61,639 nt of DNA from Desulfobacteraceae bacterium (GTDB lineage Bacteria; Desulfobacterota; Desulfobacteria; Desulfobacterales; UBA5616), in contig VMSV01000127.1 of the NCBI GenBank assembly GCA_013791935.1, positions 1 through 61,639 of the forward strand, in the 5' to 3' direction. A program made the position numbers and the translations under genes. The notes below the pieces were generated by a model. It saw only the letters and a program-made list of their open reading frames with translations. It made no database searches and had not been told where the DNA came from. Below are positions 27,664 through 36,757 of this stretch, piece by piece (position 1 is the first letter of the stretch; every line of letters begins with the position of its first letter).

Positions 27664-29148
27664 ATGCTGATCATCCCTGTGATAGGAAAAATAAGCCTTA
27701 AGAATCCCCCTTTTGTAACCCTCTTCCTGATCCTCGCAAATGTTCTGATGTATTTCACCGCCCAGTGGAATGACCGGGCGAAAGTGGAGGCAGCCTATGA
27801 TTTTTACATGTCCTCCGATCTTCCCAAAATCGAGCTGCTATATTATCAGGCCTATGTGGCAGGGGATAAAAAGCTGCCGATTGTGCATGTTCCGGGAAAA
27901 ATAGATTTACCGGCAGTGAAAGAAGTGGAAACCTTCAGCTTGTGGGAGATCATGAGGGAAGACGGGGAGTTCTTCTACCTGCTGGAGAAAAACCGGGTGG
28001 TTTTATCTCAGGATGAATTATACCCTTGGTGGTTGGACCTGAAAACCGGGTTTCAGAACCGGTTGAATGAGTCCATGATCTACCGGTTCGGCCTGAAACC
28101 ATCGGCGCCGAAATGGTATGCTTTTTTCACCTGCATGTTTCTGCACGGGGGGTTTGAGCATCTTCTGGGCAACATGATTTTTCTCTGGCTTCTGGGATGC
28201 TTTTTGGAGATGGGATGCGGAAGGTCCTTTTATTTGGCCGTCTACCTCTTGAGTGGTCTTGCGGCAGGCGCATCTTTCTGGCTCATCTATCCCCATAGTA
28301 CTAGCCCCCTCATCGGGGCTTCAGGGGCCATTGCCGGAATGATGGGGTCCTTTGCGGTTTTATTCGGAAAGAAAAAAGTCAAAATATTCTTCTCCCTGGG
28401 TTTTTATTTCGGCTACCGGCAGATGACGGCAATTGCCTTGCTTCCTCTGTGGTTCTGCAACGAAGTCTACCAGCTTTTTTTCAGCGGGATGCCCCAGGTG
28501 GCCTATGTGGCCCACATCGGCGGGATTTTATCCGGGGCGATCCTTTCTTTCATCCACATGAAAAGCTTTGGCATCTATGACGAAAACGCCGTGTCCGCCG
28601 AACCTGAGGATACCTCATCCCCGATGGTTGAAAAGGCTCTGGAGCACATCGGCAACCTGGAGATACAAAAAGGCCGGGGTCTGCTCGATCAGGTTCTTGA
28701 AAAAGATCCGGGGCATGTTCCTGCCCTGACCCATTTGTTCAACCTGCTGAAAAATATGCCAGAAGAATCAAGGTTTCAGGATATTACGAAAACCCTTCTT
28801 GAAATCTTGATGGCAAAACCCGCCACCTGGAAAGTCGGGCTGAAAATAATAAATGACTATGAGAAGGCCGCCGGGAGGTGGCCGAAACTGTCTCCTGAAC
28901 TCTATGTGAAAATCGGCGTGGTTTACGCCTATGATGAGCAGCCCGAGGCTTCGGAAAAGATTTTATCCGCCATGCTCCTGCAAAAACCGGAACTGCAATC
29001 CATTCCTCCGGCCATGCTGAAGCTGGCGGAGGCCTATAAGAAAAAAGGGCGGTTTCAGGATTTTAAAGACTGCCTTCAGACCCTCATCGAGAAATATCCC
29101 GGGTCCAAGGAATCCCAGGTGGCGGAGAAAATACTTCTGGACGGCTAA
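27664..29148 (+). CDS. Rhomboid family intramembrane serine protease with C-terminal repeats
   Basis: In the 494-residue protein the catalytic serine is S220 (GASGA) and the catalytic histidine H284 (YVAHIGG). N170 and H166 in HGGFEHLLGN complete the active-site region. A loop of about 110 residues separates the first membrane span from the rest. After about residue 310 the chain is soluble and helical, with TPR-like repeats (ALTHLFNLLKNMPEESRFQD, MLKLAEAYKKKGRFQDFKD). The last part, LIEKYPGSKESQVAEKILL, resembles the end of the convergent neighbour. Stop codons of the two genes overlap by 4 bp. The substrate is unknown. Confidence 0.9.
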   Translation: MLIIPVIGKISLKNPPFVTLFLILANVLMYFTAQWNDRAKVEAAYDFYMSSDLPKIELLYYQAYVAGDKKLPIVHVPGKIDLPAVKEVETFSLWEIMREDGEFFYLLEKNRVVLSQDELYPWWLDLKTGFQNRLNESMIYRFGLKPSAPKWYAFFTCMFLHGGFEHLLGNMIFLWLLGCFLEMGCGRSFYLAVYLLSGLAAGASFWLIYPHSTSPLIGASGAIAGMMGSFAVLFGKKKVKIFFSLGFYFGYRQMTAIALLPLWFCNEVYQLFFSGMPQVAYVAHIGGILSGAILSFIHMKSFGIYDENAVSAEPEDTSSPMVEKALEHIGNLEIQKGRGLLDQVLEKDPGHVPALTHLFNLLKNMPEESRFQDITKTLLEILMAKPATWKVGLKIINDYEKAAGRWPKLSPELYVKIGVVYAYDEQPEASEKILSAMLLQKPELQSIPPAMLKLAEAYKKKGRFQDFKDCLQTLIEKYPGSKESQVAEKILLDG

Positions 29149-30578
29149 AGCCCTTCCATGTATTTTCTTGCCATGGGCGCAACCTCGCTGTTCGGGTATT
29201 TTTGGATCAACGCATGGAGGATTTCCCGGCATTTATCCGGTTTCAGCAGCCTGTCCTGGAAAATCTGGGCCGCTCTAAAATAGGCTTTGGGTGTTGCCGG
29301 GTCCTGGGGGTGGTTTTTGATCAATTGATTATATAATTGAATGGCCGATTCGGGCTTTCCGGTTTCCCCCACCCAGCCTGCAATCTTCATAAGGGCCGAT
29401 GGGGTGGGCTCAAATTCGGGTTTGATGGATTTACATTCCGCGAACACCCTAACACCCGCGGCTTTGTCGTTTTCACGCACCAGAAGATCGAGATAGTTGC
29501 TTCCATATCCAACCATCTTATCCGTCTGCCGGGTCATTTTCAGTAATTCAAAATACCGGTCCGCCAGCATTCTGTTTTTTATGGGGCTGTTGCTGAGATA
29601 TTTCTCCACGGCATTCACCGCGTCCTGGAGGTTTCCCTCCTGAACGAGTCTGGAGACCTCTTTTAAAACCCTTTCCTCAGGATCAAGGACGGTGGTTTGC
29701 TGGAAATCTTCCGACGGGTCATCAAACTCTTTATGTTCCACCTCATAGCCTATTTCCTGGTGATACTGGAGCACCACACACCCCATCAGATGGTAGGAAA
29801 CCAGGGTGTAGAAGTTCTCCGCAAACACGGCCATGAAAATGCTTAATTTTTCCGGAAGCATGGGGGATATGAAATGAAACACCGTTGCCGGAGCTCCGGA
29901 CAGCAATAGCAAAAACAGACACATGATGGCATATCCCCAGCCGATCCGGAACATTAGAGACACGAAAAGCACCGGATTGATGGCATGGAAAAATTGGCGG
30001 GTGGACACCAGAAGAATGATCATGGCAGGAAGGGATAAGAGCATGAACAGCAGTGAAAGGATGCCTAAAGCCAACCCTGCTTTCGCGGTAACGAATCCGA
30101 ATACCGTACCCACAAAGAGGAAGATGCATAACTGCTTTAAAACCTCATCAAAATCCGAACTCAATACCTCCTTGGTAATGGCAGGAGGACGTAATGAGCC
30201 TGTGGCAGTATGCTTCAGGGCTGCAAAGGAATATTTCACCATGGTCCCCATCACGGCAAATCGAATCAATCCGCTCACCAGACCCTGATCTGAAAAAATC
30301 ATGCTGAAAAAGGTGATGACAGCCATGAAAATCAGGGGCCCGGGGGCAAAAGGATAGGCAAAAATTTTGGGAAGGCGCATCCAGAAAGGATCGACGATAT
30401 TGGCGATCCCCGCCCAGGAAACCGTCATGTTGCACTTGGGGCAGAAATGCAGGAGTTCATTTTTGGAATACCCGGCCTTTTCGCGCTTGACCACGCATTC
30501 CGGGCAGAAGGCTTTGCCGCAATTCGGACAAAGCCAATGGGCAGTTCTTGTGGGGTGATAGGTGCACTGCTGTTTCAT
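29145..30578 (-). CDS. Zinc-ribbon/B-box membrane protein with C-terminal TPR
   Basis: The 477-residue protein begins with a cysteine/histidine cluster (C5, H8, C17, C20, C25, C28, then C46 and C49) that reads as a B-box-like zinc finger. A Yip1-like block of about five membrane helices follows (FMAVITFFSMIFSDQG, FVGTVFGFVTAKAGLALGI, LLFMLLSLPAMIILLV). The C-terminal 170 residues are helical repeats ending LIQKYPNSEVAPMARKYMEG. The last 20 residues are clearly similar to the end of the rhomboid protease gene, which runs toward it and overlaps by 4 bp. A joint role at the membrane is likely. Function unknown. Confidence 0.8.
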   Translation of the reverse strand: MKQQCTYHPTRTAHWLCPNCGKAFCPECVVKREKAGYSKNELLHFCPKCNMTVSWAGIANIVDPFWMRLPKIFAYPFAPGPLIFMAVITFFSMIFSDQGLVSGLIRFAVMGTMVKYSFAALKHTATGSLRPPAITKEVLSSDFDEVLKQLCIFLFVGTVFGFVTAKAGLALGILSLLFMLLSLPAMIILLVSTRQFFHAINPVLFVSLMFRIGWGYAIMCLFLLLLSGAPATVFHFISPMLPEKLSIFMAVFAENFYTLVSYHLMGCVVLQYHQEIGYEVEHKEFDDPSEDFQQTTVLDPEERVLKEVSRLVQEGNLQDAVNAVEKYLSNSPIKNRMLADRYFELLKMTRQTDKMVGYGSNYLDLLVRENDKAAGVRVFAECKSIKPEFEPTPSALMKIAGWVGETGKPESAIQLYNQLIKNHPQDPATPKAYFRAAQIFQDRLLKPDKCREILHALIQKYPNSEVAPMARKYMEGL

Positions 30579-30740
30579 CTTGTTTTCCTTTATAATTCCA
30601 TGGGAAAACCGATAAACAAGCTTGTATTATATCGGTTATACGCTATATATCCGCTATTTTAATCATAACTTTAATTCGCCCCTTCAAGAATCATTTATCT
30701 TTGGAAAACGGTTGATCCCTCCTTGTGCCAAGCAGGCTAC

Positions 30741-31922
30741 TTAGTATCTTGCCCGTCTTTGTTGCGAATGGATCTTTTCCCCGGTTGATGACGCCATGGG
30801 TGCATCGTAATTAAACCCCGTGAGCCTGCGCTGTTCCACAGAACTCCCGATGATCCCGCGGATGGCCTTGGCCATGAGGGCGTCTTCCTGGGTAATCAGG
30901 GTAAAGGCTTCTCCGGTGCATTCTGCCCTTCCCGTTCGACCGATGCGGTGAATATAGGCTTCGGGGGTGCTGGGAATGTCGTAATTGATCACGTGGGAAA
31001 CCTTGGAAACGTCAATCCCCCGGGCGGCGATATCCGTGGCCACGAGGATTTGATACTCTCCGCTTCGAAAACCGTTGAGCGCTGCCTGACGCCGGGCCTG
31101 GGACAGGTTCCCCTGTAAAGAGGTGGATGGGTATCCGGCTTTGGCCAATTTATCCCCCAGGCTTTTGGCCCGGAATTTGGTGCGGGTAAAAACCAGAACA
31201 GATCCTTTACAGGAATGACCTATGATTTTTATCAGCAAAGCAGTTTTTAAATGGGAGGCTACGGGAAACCACGCGTGGCTCACGGTCTTTGCAGGACCGC
31301 CGGCTCCGATTTCCAACGTGACCGGATTTTGCAGAACATCATTGGCCAGCCGGCGTATTTCTTTGGGCATGGTGGCGGAAAAAAGAAGCGTCTGACGGTT
31401 TTTTTGAGGCATCCGGGTGAGGATGCGGCGAATATCCGGCAAAAACCCCATGTCAAACATCTGATCCGCCTCGTCCAGCACCAGGGTTTTGACTTTGGAA
31501 AGATCCACGGTCTGGCGGTTGATATGATCCAAAAGCCGGCCGGGGCAGGCCACCAAAATATCCGTATGTTTAAGGGCTTGAATCTGGGGGTTGATTCCCA
31601 CGCCACCGTAAACCACGGTGCTGCGCAGGGATGTTTTCCCTCCAAGCATCTTGATGTCCTGATGAATCTGATCCACCAATTCCCGGGTGGGGGCAATGAT
31701 CAAGGCTCCTATACCGTCACGGGGTGCATTGATCAATCCATGAAGAATGGGCAATATGAAGGCTGCGGTTTTACCCGTGCCGGTCTGGGCCAGTCCCATG
31801 ACGTCGCTGCCCTTCATGACGTGGGGAATGGCTTTTTCTTGAATGGGGGTTGGAACGATATATCCAGCTGATTGGGCACCTTTTAAAACAGCGGGATGAA
31901 GTGAAAAAATGTCAAAATTCAA
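30741..31922 (-). CDS. DEAD-box RNA helicase, RhlE-like
   Basis: The 393-residue reading starts at the TTG at 31922, with AAAGGAA nine bases upstream. The product then begins LNFDIFSLHPAVLKGAQSAGY, the normal RhlE beginning. An ATG 23 codons earlier has no support. All DEAD-box motifs are present: Q motif PTPIQEKA, AQTGTGKT, VLDEADQMFDMGF, SATMP, RGIDV and HRIGRTGRAE. The C-terminal extension is short, with a basic tail. The gene follows the cold-shock gene in the same direction across a hairpin, so the two may be co-induced to unwind RNA in the cold. Confidence 0.9.
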   Translation of the reverse strand: MNFDIFSLHPAVLKGAQSAGYIVPTPIQEKAIPHVMKGSDVMGLAQTGTGKTAAFILPILHGLINAPRDGIGALIIAPTRELVDQIHQDIKMLGGKTSLRSTVVYGGVGINPQIQALKHTDILVACPGRLLDHINRQTVDLSKVKTLVLDEADQMFDMGFLPDIRRILTRMPQKNRQTLLFSATMPKEIRRLANDVLQNPVTLEIGAGGPAKTVSHAWFPVASHLKTALLIKIIGHSCKGSVLVFTRTKFRAKSLGDKLAKAGYPSTSLQGNLSQARRQAALNGFRSGEYQILVATDIAARGIDVSKVSHVINYDIPSTPEAYIHRIGRTGRAECTGEAFTLITQEDALMAKAIRGIIGSSVEQRRLTGFNYDAPMASSTGEKIHSQQRRARY

Positions 31923-32035
31923 TAGGTTAAATTCCTTTCGTGGGTCAAGGCCATGGCCCGACCCCTTGATTGATAAAGGAGTCCTAATCAACCCTCTTTC
32001 GGGCCGGAAAGGACTCCAATCTCAGAAAACTGATA

Positions 32036-32062
32036 AAACCCTTGGAAAAATTCCAAGGGTTT
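32036..32062 (-). terminator. Hairpin between csp and the RNA helicase gene
   Basis: AAACCCTTGGAA (32036-32047) and TTCCAAGGGTTT (32051-32062) form a perfect 12-bp stem with a 3-nt loop. It is followed on the minus strand by UUUUAUCAGUUUU. It is probably a partial terminator or stability element behind the cold-shock gene. A second inverted pair, GGAGTCCT/AGGACTCC, lies between it and the helicase start. Confidence 0.65.
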
Positions 32063-32174
32063 GTCACTTTTTGGGTTGTATTTTGTTTGTATCCTGGAAA
32101 TTCAGCGACACACGCTATGAGGGGTATTCACGCTTAACATGCGGCATACTTCAATTTAGGAGAGAAACAGAATT

Positions 32175-32375
32175 TTAGCACACAGTGACATTGACAGCTG
32201 AAAGGCCTTTTTGGCCTTGTTCTGTGTCAAAAGTTACCTTATCGCCTTCGCTCAGGCTTTTGAAGCCACTTGCATTAATGCCTGAATGATGAACAAATAC
32301 ATCCGAACCATCTTGTTGTTCGATAAAACCGAAACCTTTTGCATCGTTAAACCATTTTACAGTACCATTTTTCAT
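32175..32375 (-). CDS. Cold-shock protein (CspA family)
   Basis: The start is the ATG at 32375, preceded by AAGGAGGA. The 66-residue product is one cold-shock domain with both RNA-binding motifs: [11 protein letters not shown] (RNP1) and DVFVHHSGI (RNP2). It starts [15 protein letters not shown], as usual. It binds single-stranded RNA/DNA as a chaperone. The leader upstream is long and gene-free, consistent with a cold-responsive 5' UTR. The RNA helicase gene follows it. Confidence 0.95.
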   Translation of the reverse strand: MKNGTVKWFNDAKGFGFIEQQDGSDVFVHHSGINASGFKSLSEGDKVTFDTEQGQKGLSAVNVTVC

Positions 32376-32731
32376 AATAACATCCTCCTTTCTTTTAGTT
32401 TTCAAGATCTTAAGCTGGAGGATGCTGCAATGGGACTCAGATATTTCCTTCAGAAAAAATCACCCCTTTGTTGATCGGGGTCGTATTGATATGGTGCATG
32501 ATAAACCCTTTTGGGACAAAAGCAAGCTATTTAATATGGAAGGTCTGAAAACGGAAAACAATATGGAGCCGAATGAACAAAATAAAGCGCTTTGACGGAC
32601 ATGCGTTTGAAGCTGGGCACCGGCAACTATCCGATTGATGTCGCGTGATAATGGTGGTACCAATGCACCCGATAAACCATTCGGATGCCTATGCGAAAAT
32701 CGCCCGGGCATCCGGCCGGACATAGGAACCG
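32376..32731. other. Divergent intergenic region between csp and mtgA
   Basis: This 356-bp region presumably contains the csp promoter and 5' leader on the minus strand and the mtgA promoter on the plus strand. A 111-codon minus frame (32460-32795) runs into mtgA and has no family features. No further gene is seen. Confidence 0.4.
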
Positions 32732-33463
32732 ATGGATTATATTTTGATTGGAAAAAGAAAACGAATATTAAAAAGGATCTCCTGGTTTGCAGCAAGAATC
32801 ACTTTGGGATTCTTGTTGGTATCCATGGTTTCTGTGCTGCTGCTGAAATTCATCCCCCCCGTCACCAGTGCATTCATGGTGGCCAAAATTTGCAAGGGGG
32901 GATTGTCCGACGGAAAACAAATTCGCTACCATTGGGTAAGTTGGAAAAACATCTCCCCATCCATGGCCCTTGCGGTGGTTGCAGCAGAAGACCAGAAATT
33001 TCCCGTTCACTTTGGCTTTGACTTCGGGGCCATTGCCGATGCCCTGGAAGAAGGCGAAAAAGGCCGAAGGCTTCGGGGGGCCAGCACTATCAGCCAGCAG
33101 GTGGCCAAGAATCTCTTTCTCTGGGAAGGCAGAAGCTTTCTTCGAAAGGGGGTGGAGGCGTATTTCACGGTTCTCATGGAGGCCTTGTGGTCCAAAAGGC
33201 GAATTCTTGAAATCTATCTGAACATTGCTGAATTCGGGGATGGCATCTATGGCGTAAAAGCCGCGGCACAAAACGTTTTTGCAAAGCCCCCATCCGAACT
33301 TACCATGAGAGAATCAGCCCTCCTGGCGGCGGTTCTGCCCAGCCCCATCACGCTGAAGGCGGCAGCCCCCTCGGCCTATGTGAAGGGCCGTGCCCGAAGA
33401 ATTGAGAAACAGATGAGAAACCTGGGATCATCCCATTTAAAGGGAATCTGGATAGACCCATGA
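32732..33463 (+). CDS. mtgA: Monofunctional biosynthetic peptidoglycan transglycosylase
   Basis: The 243-residue protein has one N-terminal membrane anchor ([16 protein letters not shown], about 22-37), then a GT51 glycosyltransferase domain. The catalytic glutamate is in [32 protein letters not shown] and [19 protein letters not shown] are the next family motifs. It polymerises lipid II glycan strands on the periplasmic side and lacks a penicillin-binding domain. Its last codons overlap the DUF2284 gene by 4 bp. Confidence 0.94.
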   Translation: MDYILIGKRKRILKRISWFAARITLGFLLVSMVSVLLLKFIPPVTSAFMVAKICKGGLSDGKQIRYHWVSWKNISPSMALAVVAAEDQKFPVHFGFDFGAIADALEEGEKGRRLRGASTISQQVAKNLFLWEGRSFLRKGVEAYFTVLMEALWSKRRILEIYLNIAEFGDGIYGVKAAAQNVFAKPPSELTMRESALLAAVLPSPITLKAAAPSAYVKGRARRIEKQMRNLGSSHLKGIWIDP

Positions 33464-34050
33464 CCCAAAACCGACCCCTTCAACATTTAATGGATTTTGC
33501 GCTTCAAACCGGGGCCACCGGTGTAACCATGATTTCATCCAAGGCCATTTGCATTGATGAAGCCCTTTCCCGACGGTGTTTGGAGCCACGATGCGAAAAC
33601 TACGGGTTGTCAAAACGCTGCCCGCCCCATGTTTCAGGCCCTGCATCCTTTAAGAAAAAACTTGGAAAATACAGTCAGGCCCTATTTTTTAAGATCGATG
33701 TTCCATCCGAAATTCTATTTTCCAGCCATAACCGGGAAATATTCCAGTTGCTCCACGAAACCGCAGCCAGCCTTGAAAAAGAGGCCATTCAAATGGGGTT
33801 TGGCAACGCAGAGGCCTATGCAGGCGGGTCATGCAAAGAGATCTTCTGCCAAAAACACATGGAATGCCTTGCCCTTTCGGACAAAAGAACCTGCCGCAAT
33901 CCGGAATCCGCCAGGCCTTCCATGTCCGGATTCGGCATCCATGTGGCAAAGCTTTTTGAACTCGCAGGATGGACCATGAGCTGGACCCATCTTCACGAGG
34001 CCATTGAAACCAAAATGGCAAATGTGTGTGGTTTGGTATTGATCTGCTGA
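33460..34050 (+). CDS. DUF2284 metal-binding protein
   Basis: The ATG at 33460 overlaps the mtgA stop (ATGA), so translation is coupled. The 196-residue protein has cysteine motifs typical of DUF2284: [18 protein letters not shown] near residues 39-56 and [15 protein letters not shown] near 124-140, plus [18 protein letters not shown]. The family is predicted to bind an Fe-S cluster or metal and is common in anaerobes. No activity is known, and the link to peptidoglycan synthesis may be only positional. Confidence 0.86.
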   Translation: MTQNRPLQHLMDFALQTGATGVTMISSKAICIDEALSRRCLEPRCENYGLSKRCPPHVSGPASFKKKLGKYSQALFFKIDVPSEILFSSHNREIFQLLHETAASLEKEAIQMGFGNAEAYAGGSCKEIFCQKHMECLALSDKRTCRNPESARPSMSGFGIHVAKLFELAGWTMSWTHLHEAIETKMANVCGLVLIC

Positions 34051-34078
34051 GCTTCTCGGAACATCCTCTGAATCAGAT

Positions 34079-34924
34079 TCAAAAACAAGTGGAATCGCCT
34101 TTCGAGCCTTCAACATAGTAAATTTCCCCGCACCGCTCCTGGGTGGCCACCGTCAGCTTGGTTTTTGAACCTGCCAGGGCCGGGCCTATCTCACGGAGCG
34201 CTTTCTCCGGGGTATTGTTGGTTTCGCTAAGATGCCCCAGAATCACACGGCCTAATCCTTCATGCCGGATCTCCATCAACAGGTCCCTGGACTCCGTGTT
34301 GGACAGGTGACCCAGCCTGCTTCTGATCCTTTGCTTTACCGGCCAGGGATAGGGGCCATTTTCAAGCATGTTGATGTCGTGGTTGGCTTCAAGAAGGACC
34401 AGAGCGCTTCCTTTGAGGTGCTCCTTGACCATGTGGGTGGCAATGCCCAGGTCTGTGGCGAGACTGATTTTGATGCTGTTTCTGGAAATGGTGAATCCCG
34501 AGGGATCGCAGGCATCATGGGAGGTTGAAAATGGATGGATGGTGAGATGGTTTATTTGAAAAGACCTTCCGCATGAGAAGGGCTCCGTGCGTTTGATGGT
34601 TCCCATTGCGGCAACCGCTTCCGATTCCGTCCCCTTGTTGATGTAAACCGGAATGTCGTAGCGCCGGGAAAGCACCCCCACTCCGCGGATATGGTCACTG
34701 TGTTCATGGGAAACAAGGATGGCATGGATGTCATCGGCTTCCAGCCCTTTTTCGCGAAGCCTTCTTTCGATTTCAATGCCCGAAAGACCGGCATCGATGA
34801 GGATGGCGGTTTCACCGTCGGAAACATAGATGGCGTTGCCCTTGCTGCCGCTGGCCAGAACGCAAACCGAAAGACGGGCTTCATTTTGCGTATAGGGCTT
34901 TTCACCTCCGGAGGTGCCCTCTTT
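34079..34924 (-). CDS. MBL-fold metallo-hydrolase (YycJ/WalJ-like)
   Basis: The zinc-binding motif HEHSDH lies in ILVSHEHSDHIRGVGVL. The family start SVCVLASGSKGNAIYVS and the later LLEANHD and VILGHLSETNN motifs match YycJ-type beta-lactamase-fold hydrolases (possible 5'-3' nuclease). The start is uncertain: the ATG at 34924 avoids overlap with dut, while an in-frame ATG at 34957 would overlap it by 29 bp. It is the last gene of the long minus-strand operon starting at rimP. Confidence 0.85.
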   Translation of the reverse strand, partial: KEGTSGGEKPYTQNEARLSVCVLASGSKGNAIYVSDGETAILIDAGLSGIEIERRLREKGLEADDIHAILVSHEHSDHIRGVGVLSRRYDIPVYINKGTESEAVAAMGTIKRTEPFSCGRSFQINHLTIHPFSTSHDACDPSGFTISRNSIKISLATDLGIATHMVKEHLKGSALVLLEANHDINMLENGPYPWPVKQRIRSRLGHLSNTESRDLLMEIRHEGLGRVILGHLSETNNTPEKALREIGPALAGSKTKLTVATQERCGEIYYVEGSKGDSTCF

Positions 34925-34928
34925 CATA

Positions 34929-35396
34929 TCATGACAGGCCTGTATGGCCGAATCCACCGGTATTCCGTCGGGTTTCGCCGAGCTTATCCACCATTTGAAG
35001 CCGGGCCTGATAGACTTTATTGATGATCATCTGGGCGATCCTGTCCCCGCGTTTTATGGTGTAGGGGGAATCCCCCAGATTGATCAGGGCTATTTTGACT
35101 TCTCCCCGGTAATCCGAATCAATGGTTCCGGGTGAATTGATGATTCCGATGCCGTGCTTGACGGCAAGACCGCTCCTGGGCCTGATCTGGGCCTCAAACC
35201 CCTCGGGGATGGCAAGGGCCAAACCGGTGGGAACCAGCCGAATGGCTCCGGGATCCAAGGTTAAGTCCTCCTTCAGGGAAGCGGATATATCCATTCCCGC
35301 CGCATGGGCGGTCATGTATTGAGGCAGGGGAATATCCTGATCCTCCCGGGGATTGAGCCTGATGATTTCGATGATTGGGTTTGGGTTCATGGTCAT
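34929..35396 (-). CDS. dut: dUTP diphosphatase
   Basis: The 155-residue protein hydrolyses dUTP to dUMP, keeping uracil out of DNA and feeding thymidylate synthesis. It shows the five trimeric-dUTPase motifs, including [29 protein letters not shown] and [11 protein letters not shown]. Motif V reads NTGGFGHTG, with His where Ser is usual. ATGs at 35396 and 35390 are both possible starts. It follows the M16 peptidase gene by 17 bp. Confidence 0.93.
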   Translation of the reverse strand: MTMNPNPIIEIIRLNPREDQDIPLPQYMTAHAAGMDISASLKEDLTLDPGAIRLVPTGLALAIPEGFEAQIRPRSGLAVKHGIGIINSPGTIDSDYRGEVKIALINLGDSPYTIKRGDRIAQMIINKVYQARLQMVDKLGETRRNTGGFGHTGLS

Positions 35397-35413
35397 GGGT
35401 TGTCCCGGACTGG

Positions 35414-36679
35414 TTATAGATAAACCATATCTTTGGGTAAATCTTTTTTCTTAACCGGGCCAAGGGTTGTGAGGGAAAGATGGTTGGAATCAAAAAGATT
35501 TCGGGCCAGCTCCATCACATGGTCTTCGGTCACCGCGTCGATTTTCCGGATGACTTTTTCCATGGAAATCTGTTTTCCCATGTTGATTTCATTCTGGGCC
35601 AGGCGAACCATCTGATTGTCGATACTTTCCGAGGCCAGCAACAGGGACCCTTTGGTGTATTCCTTGGCGTTTTGAAGCTCGGATGCAAGGACCTTTTGGT
35701 TTTTAATATCGCGCATTTCCTGTAATATCAAATCAATCACTGTGGCTACCTGGTGAGGGTCCGTTCCGGCATAGGCCCCGAACATGCCGGTATCCTCAAA
35801 GGAAGAGGCATAGGAATAAACGGAATAGGCAAGACCTCTTTCCTCACGGATTTTCTGAAAGAGTCTGGAGCTCATATTTCCCCCCAGAATCGTATTGATC
35901 AAAGACAGGGCATACCGGTTGTCATCTGAAATGGAGATTCCCCGGGTGTTGATGCACACATGGACCTGTTCGAGCTTTTTGTAATTGATGTCCACCTGTG
36001 CGCAGGTGGAAGGGGTGACTCTATTTGGGAACCCGGCTCCCCGTGGAATCGCGTCGAATTCGGACCCCATGCGATCCAAAAGCTGTTGGTGATCGATGTG
36101 GCCAGCTGCGGCTATGACGATGCGGTCCGGCTGATAGTAATCCGCAAAAAAAGTCTGTATGGTTTTCCGGTCAAACCGGGTGACATTCTCCCGGCTTCCG
36201 AGAATGGATCGGCCCAGGGAATTGTTGCCCCAAAAGGACTGGGAGGCCAGGGTATGGATATATTCGTCGGGATTGTCTTCCACCATACAGATTTCCTGGA
36301 AAATCACGGGCCGCTCCTTCTCAATTTCGGAAGGGTCGAACAGGGAGTTTAAAAAGATGTCGGACAGAACATCCGACATGATGGCCGTATGGCTGGCAAT
36401 CACCTTTGCGTGGTAGCAGGTGGTTTCCATGGAGGTGAAGGCGTTGGTCTGGCCTCCGATGGCATCAAACTGCTTTGCAATTTCAAAGCCGGATCTTTTT
36501 CGTGTGCCCTTAAACAGCATGTGCTCAATGAAGTGGCAGAGGCCGTTATCGGTAACCTGCTCATCCCGGGCTCCCACATTGACCCATATGCCCATGGATA
36601 CTGAACGAGCGCCGGGGATTTTTTTGGAAAGGATTCGGATCCCGTTTTGAAGCGTTGTTTTCTCTGGCGATGCGGCCAT
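35414..36679 (-). CDS. M16 family zinc peptidase (pitrilysin-like)
   Basis: The ATG at 36679 has GGGAG seven bases upstream; a longer frame to 36718 is not supported. The 421-residue protein has the inverted zinc motif HFIEH at residues 49-53, followed by [10 protein letters not shown], with the third ligand Glu expected about 75 residues on. The second half is the inactive M16C-like domain ([21 protein letters not shown]). No signal peptide is seen, so it is cytoplasmic. In many proteobacteria this gene follows pnp, as here. Confidence 0.92.
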   Translation of the reverse strand: MAASPEKTTLQNGIRILSKKIPGARSVSMGIWVNVGARDEQVTDNGLCHFIEHMLFKGTRKRSGFEIAKQFDAIGGQTNAFTSMETTCYHAKVIASHTAIMSDVLSDIFLNSLFDPSEIEKERPVIFQEICMVEDNPDEYIHTLASQSFWGNNSLGRSILGSRENVTRFDRKTIQTFFADYYQPDRIVIAAAGHIDHQQLLDRMGSEFDAIPRGAGFPNRVTPSTCAQVDINYKKLEQVHVCINTRGISISDDNRYALSLINTILGGNMSSRLFQKIREERGLAYSVYSYASSFEDTGMFGAYAGTDPHQVATVIDLILQEMRDIKNQKVLASELQNAKEYTKGSLLLASESIDNQMVRLAQNEINMGKQISMEKVIRKIDAVTEDHVMELARNLFDSNHLSLTTLGPVKKKDLPKDMVYL

Positions 36680-36757
36680 TTTTTCTCCCACGCGGATGAA
36701 AAGGAAGTCCGGCGCCAAAAGGCGCCGGATTATCGTAAAAATCAGGTAATCAAGCGG

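Noticed and set aside
32460-32795. 111-codon minus-strand frame upstream of csp
   Set aside because: Overlaps mtgA, shows no family features and has no ribosome-binding site.
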